A stretch of DNA of 64,000 nucleotides from Pteria penguin (GCA_035048485.1 CM068592.1:41820045-41884044), one strand, 5' to 3'; positions 1 through 12,525 are shown, counted from the first letter of the stretch. The notes: generated by a model not told the origin, from the letters alone. Numbers and translations are program-made.

Positions 1-204
1 GAGCAGGTTGTTCCAATAGACTTTAATTCGGGATTTGATACTAGTAACCATAAGGAATTTTCTTACTGACTGGCCATCTTCCGTCTCCATATCATCCCTC
101 GTAGGAGACAATTAATTAATTATATTTGTTTTTCAATTGATATATGCCTTACTTATGCCTATTATCTTGAATAAAATATTATTATTATATCATATTATTA
201 TAAT
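1..204. other. Non-repeat flank with no gene seen
   Basis: AT-rich sequence left of the satellite, ending in short ATT/ATA tracts. No ORF, RNA gene or known repeat end is visible. Confidence 0.6.
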
Positions 205-3200
205 ATAGACCTCATGTTATGTATATAATTAAGAGACAATATACATTTCATGTCACGGTATCTAATTAGGAAACAATATAAACCTCATGTCAAGGTATAT
301 AATTAAGAGACAACATAGACTTCATGTCACAGCATATAATTAGGAGACAATATAGATCTCATGTCACGGTATCTATTTAAGAGACAACATAGACTTCATG
401 TCACAGCATATAATTAGGAGACAATATAGACTTCCAGTCACGGTATATCATTAGGAGACAATATAGACCTCATGTCACGGTATGTAATTAGGAGACAATA
501 TAGATCTCAAGTCACGGTATATAATTAGGAGACAATATAGACCTCATGTCACAGCATATAATTAGGAGACAATATAGACTTCATGTCACAGCATATAATT
601 AGGAGACAATATAGACCTCATGTGACGGTATATAATTAGGAGACAATATAGACTTCATGTCACAGCATATAATTACGAGACAATATAGACCTCAAGTCAT
701 GGTATATAATTAGGAGACAATATAGACCTCATGTCACAGCATATAATTAAGAGAAAACATAGACTTCATATCACAGCATATAATTAGGAGACAACATAGA
801 CTTCATGTCACAGCATATAATTAGGAGACAATATAGACCTCAAGTCATGGTATATAATTAGGAGACAATATAGACCTCATTTCACAGCATATAATTAGGA
901 GACAATATAGACCTCATGTCACGGTATATAATTAGGAGACAATATAGACCTCATGTCACAGCATATAATTAGGAGACAATATAGACTTCATGTCACAGCA
1001 TATAATTAGGAGACAATATAGACCTCATGTCACGGTATATAATTAGGAGACAATATAGACTTCATGTCACGGTATATAATTAGGAGACATTATAGACCTC
1101 ATTTCACAGCATATAATTAGGAGACAATATAGACTTCATGTCACAGCATATAATTAGGAGACAATATAGATCTCATGTCACGGTATACAATTAGGAGACA
1201 ATATAGACTTCAAGTCACGGTATATAATTAGGAGACAATATAGACCTCATGTGACGGGATATAATTAGGAGACAATATAGACTTCATGTCACAGCATATA
1301 ATTAGGAGACAATATAGACCTCATGTCACTGTATATAATTAGGAGACAATATAGACTTCATATCACAGCATATAATTAGGAGACAACATAGACTTCATGT
1401 CACAGCATATAATTAGGAGACAATATAGACCTCAAGTCATGGTATATAATTAGGAGACAATATAGACCTCATTTCACAGCATATAATTAGGAGACAATAT
1501 AGACTTCATGTCACAGCATATAATTAGAGGACAATATAGATCTCAAGTCACGGTATATAATTAGGAGACAATATAGACCTCATGTCACGGTATATAATTA
1601 GGAGACAATATAGACTTCATGTCACGGTATATAATTAGGAGACAATATAGACTTCATGTCACAGCATATAATTAGGAGACAATATAGACCTCATGTCACG
1701 GTATATAATTAGGAGACAATATAGACTTCATGTCACAGCATATAATTAGGAGACAATATAGACTTCATGTCACAGCATATAATTAGGAGACAACATAGAC
1801 TTCATGTCACAGCATATAATCAGGAGACAATATAGACCTCAAGTCACGGTATATAATTAGGAGACATTATAGACCTCATTTCACAGCATATAATTAGGAG
1901 ACAATATAGACTTCATGTCACAGCATATAATTAGGAGACAATATAGACCTCATGTCACGGTATACAATTAGGAGACAATATAGACTTCAAGTCACGGTAT
2001 ATAATTAGGAGACAATATAGACCTCATGTGACGGGATATAGTTAGGAGACAATATAGACTTCATGTCACAGCATATAATTAGGAGACAATATAGACCTCA
2101 TGTCACTGTATATAATTAGGAGACAATATAGACTTCATATCACAGCATATAATTAGGAGACAACATAGACTTCATGTCACAGCATATAATTAGGAGACAA
2201 TATAGACCTCAAGTCATGGTATATAATTAGGAGACAATATAGACCTCATTTCACAGCATATAATTAGGAGACAATATAGACTTCATGTCACAGCATATAA
2301 TTAGAGGATAATATAGATCTCAAGTCACGGTATATAATTAGGAGACAATATAGACCTCATGTCACGGTATATAATTAGGAGACAATATAGACTTCATGTC
2401 ACGGTATATAATTAGGAGACAATATAGACTTCATGTCACAGCATATAATTAGGAGACAATATAGACCTCATGTCACGGTATATAATTAGGAGACAATATA
2501 GACTTCATGTCACAGCATATAATTAGGAGACAATATAGACTTCATGTCACAGCATATAATTAGGAGACAACATAGACTTCATGTCACAGCATATAATCAG
2601 GAGACAATATAGACCTCAAGTCACGGTATATAATTAGGAGACATTATAGACCTCATTTCACAGCATATAATTAGGAGACAATATAGACTTCATGTCACAG
2701 CATATAATTAGGAGACAATATAGACCTCATGTCACGATATTCAATTAGGAGACAATATAGACTTCAAGTCACGGTATATAATTAGGAGACAATATAGACC
2801 TCATGTGACGGGATATAATTAGGAGACAATATAGACTTCATGTCACAGCATATAATTAGGAGACAATATAGACCTTATGTTACGGTATATAATTAGGAGA
2901 CAATATAGACCTCATGTCACGGTATATAATTAGGAGACAACATAGACTTCATGTCACAGCATATAATTAGGAGACAACATAGACCTCATGTCACGGTATA
3001 TAATTAGGATACAATATAGACTTCATGTCACAGCATATAATTAGGAGACAATATAGACCTCAAGTCACGGTATATAATTAGGAGACAATATAGACCTCAT
3101 TTCACAGCATATAATTAGGAGACAATATAGACTTCATGTCACAGCATATAATTAGGAGACAATATAGACCTCATGTCACGGTATATAATTAGGAGACAAT

Positions 3201-3690
3201 ATAGACTTCAAGTCACGGTATATAATTAGGAGACAATATAGACTTCATGTCACGGCATATAATTAGGAGACAATATAGACCTCATGTGACGGTATATAAT
3301 TAGGAGACAATATAGACCTCATGTGACGGTATATAATTAGGAGACAATATAGACCTCATGTGACGGTATATAATTAGGAGACAATATAGACCTCATGTCA
3401 CGGTATATAATTAGGAGACAATATAGACCTCATGTCACAGCATATAATTAGGAGACAATATAGACTTCATGTCACAGCATATAATTAGGAGACAATATAG
3501 ACCTCATGTCACGGTATATAATTAGGATACAATATAGACTTCAAGTCACGGTATATAATTAGGAGACAATATAGACTTCAAGTCACGGTATATAATTAAG
3601 AGACAATATGGATATAATGCCACAGTATACGATACGTATACCTCATGTCAAGGTATATAAAATAGACCTCATGCCATGGTATATAATCAT
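205..3690. repeat. 37-bp satellite, about 92 copies, with 777-bp higher-order period
   Basis: Unit of 37 bp built on CATGTCACGGTATATAATTA and GGAGACAATATAGAC. Two main unit types alternate irregularly (CACGGT after CCTCATG, and CACAGC after CTTCATG). Rare variants such as GGAGACATTATAG recur at 1081, 1858 and 2635, exactly 777 bp (21 units) apart, with the same run of variants following each, so blocks of 21 units were duplicated. Both edges are more diverged than the middle. The array lies beyond the 3' end of the phospholipase gene. Confidence 0.97.
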
Positions 3691-3749
3691 TGGTATGCAA
3701 CAGATTCCTCTAGACTTGGAATGGATCCTATTTATTTGTAGGACGCCCA

Positions 3750-3825
3750 TTTATAAATCAGCGCATCAATGGATGCTGCCCTTATATAAATCAGCGCATC
3801 AATGGATGCTGCCCTTATATAAATA

Positions 3826-3826
<1 letters not shown>
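3750..3826. repeat. 33-bp direct duplication
   Basis: Two adjacent, nearly identical 33-bp units (AAATCAGCGCATCAATGGAT core) next to a TA microsatellite. Confidence 0.9.

Positions 3827-3875
<49 letters not shown>
3826..3875. repeat. (TA)n microsatellite
   Basis: Almost uninterrupted alternating T and A for about 45 bp. Confidence 0.95.
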
Positions 3876-3877
<2 letters not shown>

Positions 3878-4895
3878 CGCTTGTCAATTCGTGTGCATGA
3901 CAAGCAGCAATCAAATATCAAAATGCGTTAAGACACAACACAACATTTACAATTTATTTAATATTCCATTAAAAGAAAATACAACTCAACATCTATTAAG
4001 AAATGTACAAATTTACTCTTACATATATATCAATATTTAGTAATATTCAATATTCATCATACGTCAGGACACATACTGCATGCGCACAATATGACCTCAG
4101 CATTACTATATTGATGATGTCCTATATCTATTTATAATTACTGAAATCAGTATGCATAAATGACGTAACGATACACAAAACCAAGATGAATCAATGGAAA
4201 ATGAACATTCTGTTTGAAATAATTACAATGGCAAGATTTTAAACAAGTTAAAAATAAAAATTAAAACTATAAACAATCTTCGAAATATATCTTCCGAAAA
4301 GTCAAAAAGGTCTTTTTCACAAATCGTCACAATTCAATATTATAAATTGTAAAAGTAACAGGCATATTCCAACCAGCACCTAGATGCGTTGTAGACCTTC
4401 CCTCTGGTATGATAACCTCGTGATGCTGAAGGACTGCACCAATGTGCGGGGCACACTAAGGATAACATCATGTAAACCTGTCATCATCTCTTACGGTGTA
4501 CCAGTACTGAAAGAAACAGAGATCAACGTGTTTGTTGGCAAGTAATTGTGTTCTGATAGTTTGTGATTGTGACACTATCATAAGAGTTAGGCAATACTCA
4601 TCTGAATGTGTTCAATGCTGAAATTGTAATTGTGCTATCTGTATCTTTCAGACATTCATGATGGGTGCTGCTACCAAACAGGGACATTTATAAAGCCCTT
4701 CCGCTCTTTGAATTGTGGGGACCACTAGATTTTTGTGCACTTTTATTTAAGCGACATCTATTTACAAACACATCAGGGGTGAGTTTCACTAAAGGTCGTA
4801 AGCCTAAACGTAGTCGTAAACTTTGCTACGAAATACCTGTCTCCTCCCTAGAGAGTTCCAAACGTAATGTACACCTTTTACAACGTTTACCAATG
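3876..4895. other. Intergenic stretch with no gene seen
   Basis: About 1 kb of AT-rich sequence between satellite and MITE. Short open frames exist, but none has a domain, splice context or codon pattern that I can support. Confidence 0.5.
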
Positions 4896-4896
4896 T

Positions 4897-5343
4897 AATT
4901 GAGGGATCGCCAGATTCATTGATTGATTGATTGATTATTGTTTTACGTCACACCACGAATATTTCACGTATATGGTGACGGCATCTGCCTGATGCGGGGC
5001 ATACAAATTTTGACCTTTGCAACGGACCCATCCGAAGCAGTGAGGGATCTTTAACGTGCCATGCATACCACGACACGGGGCCTCGGTTTTTACTGTCTCA
5101 TCCGAAAGACATGACACCGGCATGACCAGAGCGGGAGTCGAACCCCGGCCTCCCGATCAGGAGTCCAACGCGATACCACTAGGCCACGCCGGCTTACGCC
5201 AGATTCAACTTTAACCACACCCATTATGTAGTTCCATTGTGACGTCATAGTTAAATTCATGTTAGACAGGCAATTTATATATGACGTCATAATGAACAAG
5301 TGTACCAAATGTGTGATCTCGGGCATTCGGCGATCACTCAATT
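4897..5343. mobile_element. Small inverted-repeat element (MITE) split by a SINE
   Basis: Ends AATTGAGGGATCG and its near-inverse CGATCACTCAATT, flanked by TA-like bases. Without the inserted SINE and its 11-bp target duplication it is about 160 bp and closely matches 27785-27951. It holds two TGACGTCA palindromes (5240, 5282). Confidence 0.75.
4919..5196 (-). mobile_element. tRNA-derived SINE, copy 1
   Basis: The minus-strand copy begins with a tRNA-like head (A box GTGGCCTAGTGG, B box GGGTTCGACTCC), continues into a conserved body (CGGATGAGACAGTAAAAACC, CGTTAAAGATCC) and ends in a TCAA-rich tail. Flanked by the 11-bp target duplication CGCCAGATTCA at 4908-4918 and 5197-5207. The structure is that of RNA polymerase III SINEs with a conserved central domain, as described in molluscs; I cannot name the exact superfamily. 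Confidence 0.9.
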
Positions 5344-5895
5344 ACGTATGAACATAGACTTCAAGAAAAATTCAATCGACGTACACGTAAATTTAGTCGC
5401 AAAGTTTTCGTCTACGTTTGGGCCTATGACCTTTAGCGAAACTTGTGTTTACAGTGTGTCTGTGGAAAATGGAAAAGATCTTTCATTTATTAGAGAAAGT
5501 ATGAATTAAGGCATTATAGACAATACAAAATTTAAATGTGGACACCTCAAAGAATCAATGACTTAGTCTTCTGTAAGAATGCCCTGCCGATGGTTACTAC
5601 AGTCGTAATGCCCTAGATAGGATCTTTCAAACCATCTATACAACAAAAGTTTCAATACTGTGTTCGAACGCATGATCGCACGACGATCTGACAAGGCATT
5701 AAGGATGAAAAAACATTTCCTGCCAACTGGCGACACCCGCCATGTACAACTTGAAAGTTGTGCGCATTGAGAGTTAATAATAAAGAGAACTCTCCTCCAT
5801 GGACTTTACATCGCTCTCTCTTTTCATATGACATACGGTTTTTATTACTTGTTAAAGGCCAAGAGGCCAACAATTCGTGATACTGAGTGTTTTTG

Positions 5896-5901
5896 TTTAT
5901 T
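5896..5901 (-). other. Polyadenylation signal AATAAA
   Basis: Canonical hexamer on the minus strand about 69 nt after the stop codon of exon 14, followed by a T-rich stretch. It gives a short 3' UTR and supports 5970 as the end of the coding region. Confidence 0.6.
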
Positions 5902-5969
5902 TTACAACCAGTGCGCGTAACGTTGGAAGTCTTAGAGTGCTTTCCGTTTACAAAATATTATAAATTCTG

Positions 5970-6203
5970 TCACGAAATAAGTAAAGATGTACTAAGCCAG
6001 TTACCAGGTGATGAATCACCATTTACAGGAGATGGGTTGAGGTCTTCCGATTCGATAAGTTCATCTATTATGTGTCTATCCTCACATTCCTCGTTGATGG
6101 ATTCGGCGTACGATAATGTTCGGGCATTTTCTAGCTGTTCTCGAGCCATCATCGCCTTTGCTGCGTAGTACCGCAAGAATGACTTGGTAGATCGATATCC
6201 TTG
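5970..6203 (-). CDS. Patatin-like phospholipase exon 14 (C-terminus)
   Basis: Encodes the last 77 residues and a TGA. It begins QGYRSTKSFLRYYAAKAMMA, continues with a Glu/Asp-rich helix (SINEECEDRHIIDELIESED) and ends in a Ser/Pro/Asn-rich tail. The acceptor CATTTTCAG|CAA is good and in phase 0 with exon 13. A possible donor inside the tail (CCTG|GTAACT) could allow an alternative end, but the stop followed 69 nt later by AATAAA makes this the likely terminal exon. No C-terminal motif is recognised. Confidence 0.8.
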   Translation of the reverse strand, partial: QGYRSTKSFLRYYAAKAMMAREQLENARTLSYAESINEECEDRHIIDELIESEDLNPSPVNGDSSPGNWLSTSLLIS

Positions 6204-7924
6204 CTGAAAATGAAATGCTATGGTAAAATCGTAAGAGATATTCTCATATGATGACATATCGGTGGTGGTAAAAATATTCTCCTGAGCATGAACATCCATA
6301 CTAGATCCATACAACCATCCATAAAATCAATTTGCAATTCCTTGATAATATACTTAACAATTTTTCCCGTATGACGGTCGATTATATAAGTCAGTTAAAA
6401 GAGTTTAATTGCATGGTTAAATAGTTCACGTTGCTATTATTTTTCTCGTTGATTGCTTTGTTTGGATTTTACGTCATCAATTTCTATTTTATTTTCATTA
6501 TTACAACATGGAAGCAGGAGTTTACAAGCTGTGTACATGGCGACATAATCCGAGTATTCAACTCCGTGTTTTTCTCTCATACTCATAAAACCACAAACCT
6601 ATTTCAAGACTGAATGACTTACATCTACAACAAAGTCCATGTCCTCCTTCTCCAGCCGAAAGTCAGATGTGCCAACGTAACCTGTATTGATGCCCACTGT
6701 TCGGTCAAGGTCGCCGTCCTGTGTACAGAACATTCTTGTTATTGTTCCTTTACAACACCTATAATTCCCTTAGTTCAAAGACAGACTTTTACAGACTGAA
6801 CGCAAAGGAAGCATCGGTTATCATAATACATAAATCCCTACATTATATCAAGACTGATCTATGGAATTTGATGAAGATATGTTGCTTGTATATCTCATTT
6901 AAACCTGAGTACAATGATAAAACCTGACTGCAGGACGACCTGATAGAGAATAAAAAAGATGATCAGCACTGTAAGTTGCTAGGATATATTTAGTGGTATA
7001 ATGTTGATTTCTTCGCAATTTTCTGCATCTTTGTCATAGTTAAATTTGGGAAAATCTTTATATAGAGATTACCACTTGATGAAGGAGAGGGGACTGGCAA
7101 ATTAAGTGCGGGTCGAATATTAATTTCCAATATGACCCGGTCGGAATATTCATTTTTGTACAAGGCAAGGTCAGAATATTCATTTTAACATAATACCCAC
7201 CCATACCCTTTATAGACAGATACTCATTCACATTATGTTTACCTTGTACATGTCAGGCAATGCAAACAAAATAATCAGAAGATCTTATTGTTTTTATGAG
7301 CATATCTATAATTGTTGTCAGAATCCAAACTATTGGAAGGAGGGTCTGAGGGTCCTCCCGCATAAACATTAAGGGAAAACTGGTACAGAGGCACGCTGTT
7401 CTACTCTGACACATAGAAACAATGTTCCTGTCTGTGCCAAAATTATCTAATGGTCAACTGACAATTTATCATAGTATGAATATATCAAAAGGATATATAC
7501 AGAATAAGGATTACATGTACTTGATACCTATAATACATGTAAAGTCAAAACTTGGAGGTGAAAGAGCCAGAATAATTCAAATATTATATTTTGTGAGAGA
7601 AGCCAGCAGAGTACTTTAATATGCACTACTTGTGCAAATCTGCCATACATATAGTGGCCAAAATATTGATTTTCTTGCCAGAAGTCAAACTATCTATTTT
7701 TAGGTATTCGGAGGACAGAATATCTATATTTAAAAAGTGTCACTCCACGTTAGAATTAAATGGTTGTTCCCTTCAGGGCTGAATCAGAAATCATGTCAAC
7801 GAAAGTAACAGAGAAAACAGAAGACATCTGACAAAGCTGTATGACACAAATCACCAAGGACCTGCACACAAAAAATGAAAAACAGCATAATATACACGGA
7901 ACGACATTACAAAAATATTCGATT

Positions 7925-8010
7925 TTGCTGCGGTTACGATACCGACTTAGGACGGTCAATTGAAGTAACAAACGTCACTCAATTGGTGTGGTTAACCGGT
8001 TTACGGGCAA
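7925..8010. repeat. Dispersed repeat also found at 22707-22785
   Basis: About 80 bp around GTAACAAACGTCACTCAATT GG matches 22707-22785 with a few changes, in the same orientation. The function and family are unknown. Confidence 0.7.
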
Positions 8011-8029
8011 CAGTACAATATACTTACAA

Positions 8030-8437
8030 TGTATCAGAACAGTATCAATACAGCATATCAGTCTAATCTATTCTCTGATGATATAATACATTGTCACTCA
8101 ATTCTTATATATATTCGATAAGAATGTGAAACACTATTTCCGGTGGCAACATGAATTCACCATAAAGATCATGGACAAGGTTAAGAGTCACTGACCTTGG
8201 TTTAAATTTGAAAGGGTTTTATTGCATGCTGAATATGAAGTTTCTGTCTCTCACAGTTCAAAATTATGGCTATTATAAGGGTAAAATTGACAACAATCAG
8301 ACACACTGACAGACAAAAAACCCAAAAAACAAACACAAAAGACAGGTAGACAGGACAAAAACAGTAGGTATCAGAACAGTATGATTACATCATATCAGTG
8401 TAATCTATTTCCTGATGAAATAATATCACTCGAGCAG
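8030..8437. repeat. Pair of diverged direct repeats (about 70 bp)
   Basis: 8030-8100 and 8370-8437 share TATCAGAACAGTAT and GATGATATAAT-like blocks. The second copy reaches to within 26 bp of the exon 13 donor. Confidence 0.7.
8120..8300 (+). repeat. Dispersed repeat beginning GTGAAACACT
   Basis: The head GTGAAACACTATTTCCGGTG is shared with 10050 (GTGAAACACTATGCCCACGG) and, more weakly, with 10968. All are followed by text about accumulated AAGGTCA-like words. It looks like a degraded interspersed family in introns 10 and 13. Confidence 0.5.
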
Positions 8438-8462
8438 GGTCGCTATTTAATTGTGTACTTAC

Positions 8463-8621
8463 ATTAACAAACGCTCTTTTGACATTAGTTAATAAAGCGT
8501 TCTGCAGAGTGTCGAAAAACGAAAAGAGTCCATTAATATCTCTTCGTTGGTAACCAAGGAATCGTTGTTGAAGACTAATCCCTGTACTCTGTATAAAGTT
8601 CATCAGCTCATTGAAGTGAAT
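8463..8621 (-). CDS. Patatin-like phospholipase exon 13 (EF-hand, second half)
   Basis: Starts IHFNELMNFIQSTG, completing the EF-hand loop D-K-D-G-N-G-E-I-H-F-N-E with Glu at position 12, so this site has all expected calcium ligands. A further 40 residues (LQQRFLGYQRRDINGLFSFF and on to KRAFVN) form a mixed helical region I do not recognise. The acceptor CTTTCACAG|ATT is strong, and the donor AAT|GTAAGT is close to consensus, in phase 0. About 70 bp around 8370-8437, just downstream of the donor, is a diverged copy of 8030-8100. Confidence 0.85.
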
Positions 8622-9138
8622 CTGTGAAAGAATACGTGGCATAATCAAACATCCGGATCTTATACATTCCAGTATACTATCTAAACCTAATCTGAAGTCA
8701 CAGAAAATGGACCAGGGAATGGACACTCCTCTTTGACATGAAAGCACCTCTGGTTCATCCAGGGCTCGGTCATTTCCCATGTATTCTATTCTGTCTTGTA
8801 TCATAGATATTCTCATTGGAATATTTTATTACTAATGAATTTTCCCTGAGGCTGTCTAATACTCATTTTCCCAGAAAACCTTATTAAAATGACAATGACC
8901 AAATTTCCTTTTTTGCTTCTTTGTCTGACATCCCAAGAGTACACTTTAATCAAAACTACAGTAAACTCAATATTTTTTCTTGCAATATTCCTGTGGCGAT
9001 CAAATTATTTCTAAAACTTAGCCATATGATATATATTTCTCATAAAATGGAAAGACAGAGCAGAATGAATGAATATTATATTGTGACAGATGATACAAGG
9101 TTTTCTTCAAATTTTCTTATGTAAACAGGTGATTATAC

Positions 9139-9234
9139 CTCGCCATTTCCATCTTTATCCAATAAATCAAATGCCTCTTGTACCGTGCAATTCTCTCCGA
9201 ATAATCTCTCACAGCTTTCCTTAGAAAATTCATC
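9139..9234 (-). CDS. Patatin-like phospholipase exon 12 (EF-hand, first half)
   Basis: Encodes DEFSKESCERLFGENCTVQE, then AFDLLDKDGNGE. The last seven residues are the first part of a canonical calcium loop (DKDGNGE), completed by exon 13. It is a symmetric phase-0 exon, acceptor TCTAAAG|GAT and donor GAG|GTATAA. Splitting an EF-hand loop by an intron after position 7 is a useful marker for orthology. Confidence 0.85.
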
Positions 9235-9931
9235 CTTTAGAAAAAGAAGCCATATTTAGTAAATGCTAGATTTATCAAAGTTATATTTCACGATAGCTAT
9301 AAGAACATTTATAAATATCAGACACAAGAGAATAAACGGAACAGATGTCTAAGACAAGAACATGAAAATGTGAAAGACGGCAATCCTGGATCTCTGGATG
9401 ACACAGAAGTAAGGAGTTATGACTGGATGAATCAGAAGTAAGGAGTTATTTTAGCTATGCTGTGTTTTGAATGATACTGGCATGCGTTGTTTATCATATA
9501 TGGCATTGCAGCAGGTATGAATGTTCGGCAAGGTAGGTAAATTAACAGTTTTTCCAGAGATTCCTGATTGTCTGCATGTCCTACTTTGTCTTGTATTATG
9601 AATATTCCTATTTGATTACTGGTTGCACATTTTCTGAACAATTTCCAGTATTTTGAATCAGAATAAAGAGTACAGAATAAATCTGTATGACAAATAACCT
9701 TCTTCTATACTGTAAAATATACTGTCTTCTTCTATACTGTAAAATATGCAGTATAGGCTAGGTCGCTCCAAAGTAATTACAATGTACACGATTTATTTAC
9801 AAATACCTGTGATATACAATAGAGTTATAACTATATGAACGAACAGAAAGCTACACTAACAGAAAATTGCCTTTGTGAAAAGGAAGTTTGTTCGTTTTAT
9901 ATCAAGGTCTATGTGTGGATGTTATACTCAC

Positions 9932-10003
9932 GTCAGCAAAAGCATTCTCTAGTTCTGTCCTGTTAATATTATCATCTTTATCCAGATTATGTTTTTTCAG
10001 AAC
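9932..10003 (-). CDS. Patatin-like phospholipase exon 11 (degenerate EF-hand)
   Basis: Encodes 24 residues, VLKKHNLDKDDNINRTELEN and AFAD, as a symmetric phase-0 exon (CTAG|GTT to GAC|GTGAGT). The helix-loop-helix pattern is that of an EF-hand, but the loop DKDDNINRTELE lacks the central glycine and appears one residue short, so calcium binding here is doubtful. Paired EF-hands commonly keep one structural, non-binding member; the second hand is split over exons 12 and 13. Confidence 0.8.
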
Positions 10004-10039
10004 CTAGATAAAAGCAATGTACTTCTTGTAGCAAAAACA

Positions 10040-10520
10040 AAATGTGTTTGTGAAACACTATGCCCACGGTGGCAACAAAAGTCTGTTTAAGTATTGAATG
10101 TGTCATTTTAATCTCTCAAGGAATACTCCAGTAATTGTGAAACAAAGACAACATATGCTTGAATATAGAAAATAGTCCCAACATACGAGTGTTCCATGGG
10201 TCCTGATTATGAGTATGTTATAAAGCCATTAAAGTATCTGCAGGAAAAATTCATTTATTGTGAGACATAGACAAAAATCCTTAAATGAAGGTTATTTTTA
10301 GATTACATAAAATCATTACTTCCCAACGACGACACTGAATTTTATTTAGAACGAAACATAAAAATTACCAAATCTATATTGGCATGAAGGTTATGGTCCA
10401 TGTGACAAGGTAATTGATCTTGGTATCATTTGAAATGACTTTCATTACATGACTACACATGCCAAATATGATGTCTTCATCTTTTATGGTATATTTTGTT
10501 CATAAAGATTAAAGTCAAGT
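10040..10520 (+). repeat. Dispersed repeat, second GTGAAACACT copy
   Basis: Same head as at 8125, followed by about 450 bp containing GAAGGTTATGGTCCATGTGA. It ends near an A-rich and C-rich tract at 10560-10610. Confidence 0.45.
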
Positions 10521-10555
10521 GCACAAGGTAACTTATTTCAGGTAGAAGGAGAATT

Positions 10556-10612
10556 AGAAAAAAAAGTAAAAAAAAAAAAAAAGCAACAAATAAACAACCC
10601 CCCCCCCCCACC
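10556..10612. repeat. Poly-A and poly-C tract
   Basis: Runs of A (about 14) and C (about 10) in intron 10. A similar A-then-C pair occurs at 31563-31602, suggesting a shared origin such as a retroposon tail. Confidence 0.8.
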
Positions 10613-10750
10613 ATCAACACCAAAACAAACAAACATAAAATTAAAAATGATGAAATCATACATATAAGAACAATTTACACTTCCTCTCAAATTTCCACCA
10701 CTTAACTAGTTGATACAGAGGATTGGTAATTATCCCATCCCAATTTCTAC

Positions 10751-11597
10751 AGCATACCTGCCAACCCTAAAAGATGGTTAAGAGGAACAGCGGGGGTCAG
10801 GGGGCGCAACGCCCCTGCCGCTGAGATAAATAAAATGACCTCACAGACTGACAGTTTTCAACAAATTCCACAGAGAAAAGAATAAGAGATTATACAACTT
10901 TTTCAACACTTGATAACGAACATAAGTCTCCTTCCTAGAAATAACAAACAAAAAAAGTGAAAACTGTGTTTATGAAACACTGATGCCACAAGACGAAGAA
11001 AGTACAAAAAGTAGTCTATGATGTCTTTGAGAAAAACGTCGATATTTTCTCATTCTGTTGTTCAGAAACCAACGTGGTTTGTGCTTTTGAGTCCCAATAT
11101 GTCTGGTAATGTCTGTGATCCCCCTATTGGAGGTAGTAAAATAACACGTGCACACCGTACTGAAAGCGATCTCGGGCCCCTTTTGCTTTGGGCAACGACC
11201 CCGTTAAAACGGGAAACGTATTCGTTTCTGAAGTTTTGTTTCCTGTACACATTCTATTTCTTTTTAGGCGACACCTCGTCGTAGCTATCGCCACTGTCAG
11301 TATTGATTTTTGTCCTTCGTCGGTCCTGGTCGCTGAATTTTGTTTCTATTTCTGTACTGAAGTCGCAATGTTTGTTGTCGTTTTTGTCACGTTCGTCCTT
11401 GGTCAGGTCTGCGTTTTAAACATGTGTCGTTTAAAACATATCGTTTACAAGAGTGTGATGAAAAAAGAGGTAACCCTAATCTAAAGTGCGCAATAATGAA
11501 AGAAAGCGGAACAGACAAGTCTAAATCCGGAATGCGGAATTAGCATGTAAAAATCGAAAAAAATTCCGCCAAAATCGGAACAGTTGGCAAGTATGCT
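10751..11597. mobile_element. Inverted-repeat element in intron 10
   Basis: Begins AGCATACCTGCCAAC and ends with the inverse of AGCATACTTGCCAAC (one mismatch in 15). It has a GC-rich subterminal hairpin GGGGGCGCAACGCCCC near 10800. The interior of about 850 bp has no transposase that I can recognise. Probably a non-autonomous DNA transposon; clear target duplications are not visible. Confidence 0.6.
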
Positions 11598-12096
11598 ACG
11601 GTGATCTAGTGTACAAACTAAGGATGGTCAAAGGTTCCGATAATTTCATATCGGTGGGTTCTAAAATTATTAAACGCCTTTTACATCGACAGTATGACCC
11701 CGAGATCATCGCTAAGACCATAGTTCTTGTATTGGATCCCTCTACAACCCAATGCAGTCTTTTGCTTGAGCGTTGCACGTTCACTAACAGGGCGGCAGGG
11801 ACTCTATGACGGGCCTTGTCCAAACATTTTTAGAGGAGACAGGGACCTGATTTTCGTCCCCTCTGAGTGTTAGTCGGAACTCCTATTGATCAAGGATCTG
11901 AGCTCGGCTTATTGACGGCAGAGCACGGTTTACTTGTGTTGATGTCGCCTTACAGACATCTTTGTAATGTTGTTTTTCTGTGTATATTCTACTATTACCA
12001 TTTTTTTGTGCATGTCCTTGGTGATTTTTGTCATACAGCTTTGTCAGATGTCTTCAGTCTTCCCTTTTACTCACTCACTTTTTCTAACTTGTCTTA
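11598..12096. other. GC-richer segment of unknown origin in intron 10
   Basis: Less AT-rich than its surroundings, with short open frames on both strands (for example codons for NFISVGSKIIKRLLHR on the plus strand). It is likely a fragment of an old repeat; no family recognised. Confidence 0.35.
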
Positions 12097-12355
12097 GATT
12101 GATTGTTTTGTGTCATTCAAGGGCTATTTCACAAATATGGTGACGGCATCCGGCTGATATATTGCGCAGATATTTGTACGTATGCAAGGGCCTCATCCAA
12201 AGCATTGCGGGATCTTATGTTCCACGCCTACCGTAACATGGGGCTTTGGTGTTTACTGTCTCATGTGAAAGACAGGTCATCAGTGTGCCCACGACGGGAA
12301 TCGAACGCGGTACTTTTAGATCACGAGCGGAACAAGTCATCCACTGAGCTGAGCA
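12097..12355 (-). mobile_element. tRNA-derived SINE, old diverged copy 2
   Basis: Same layout as the other SINEs: TGATTG tail, GTGACGGCATC, CTCATGTGAAAGACAGG and a decayed tRNA-like head with GGGAATCGAACGC. Many substitutions and no clear target duplication, so it is the oldest of the five copies. Confidence 0.7.
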
Positions 12356-12440
12356 CCTCGTCCACTGAAGGACAGCGGTTTCTATCTTGCCTTGAAGTCA
12401 AGTGTTTCGGATGATTTAGTATGTAATACAATTATTTTAC

Positions 12441-12525
12441 CTTTAAAAATTGATCAACTGCCAAGGTCACTCTGCGATGTTCTCGTTTAGCCTTCTCCTG
12501 AACCTTCTTCTGTTCATTCTTTGCG
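12441..12525 (-). CDS. Patatin-like phospholipase exon 10 (charged helix)
   Basis: Encodes 28 residues rich in Lys, Glu and Gln (AKNEQKKVQEKAKREHRRVT) ending LAVDQFLK. The acceptor CTATTTGTAG|CGC completes an Asn codon from exon 9 and the donor AAG|GTAAAA is in phase 0. It is likely an amphipathic or coiled helix linking the lipase core to the calcium-binding half. It has no enzymatic motif. Confidence 0.82.

Larger units (their letters stand above)
6204..8462. other. Intron 13, mostly unique AT-rich sequence
   Basis: Intron between exons 13 and 14. It holds a dispersed-repeat segment at 8120-8300 and a 70-bp duplication; the rest (6204-7920) shows no recognisable gene or repeat. Confidence 0.6.

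Noticed and set aside
205..3690. CRISPR-like array
   Set aside because: Units are contiguous 37-bp satellite copies without unique spacers, in a eukaryotic context.
11018..11484. Two overlapping plus-strand frames in intron 10
   Set aside because: They lie in a putative inverted-repeat element and show no transposase or other domain.
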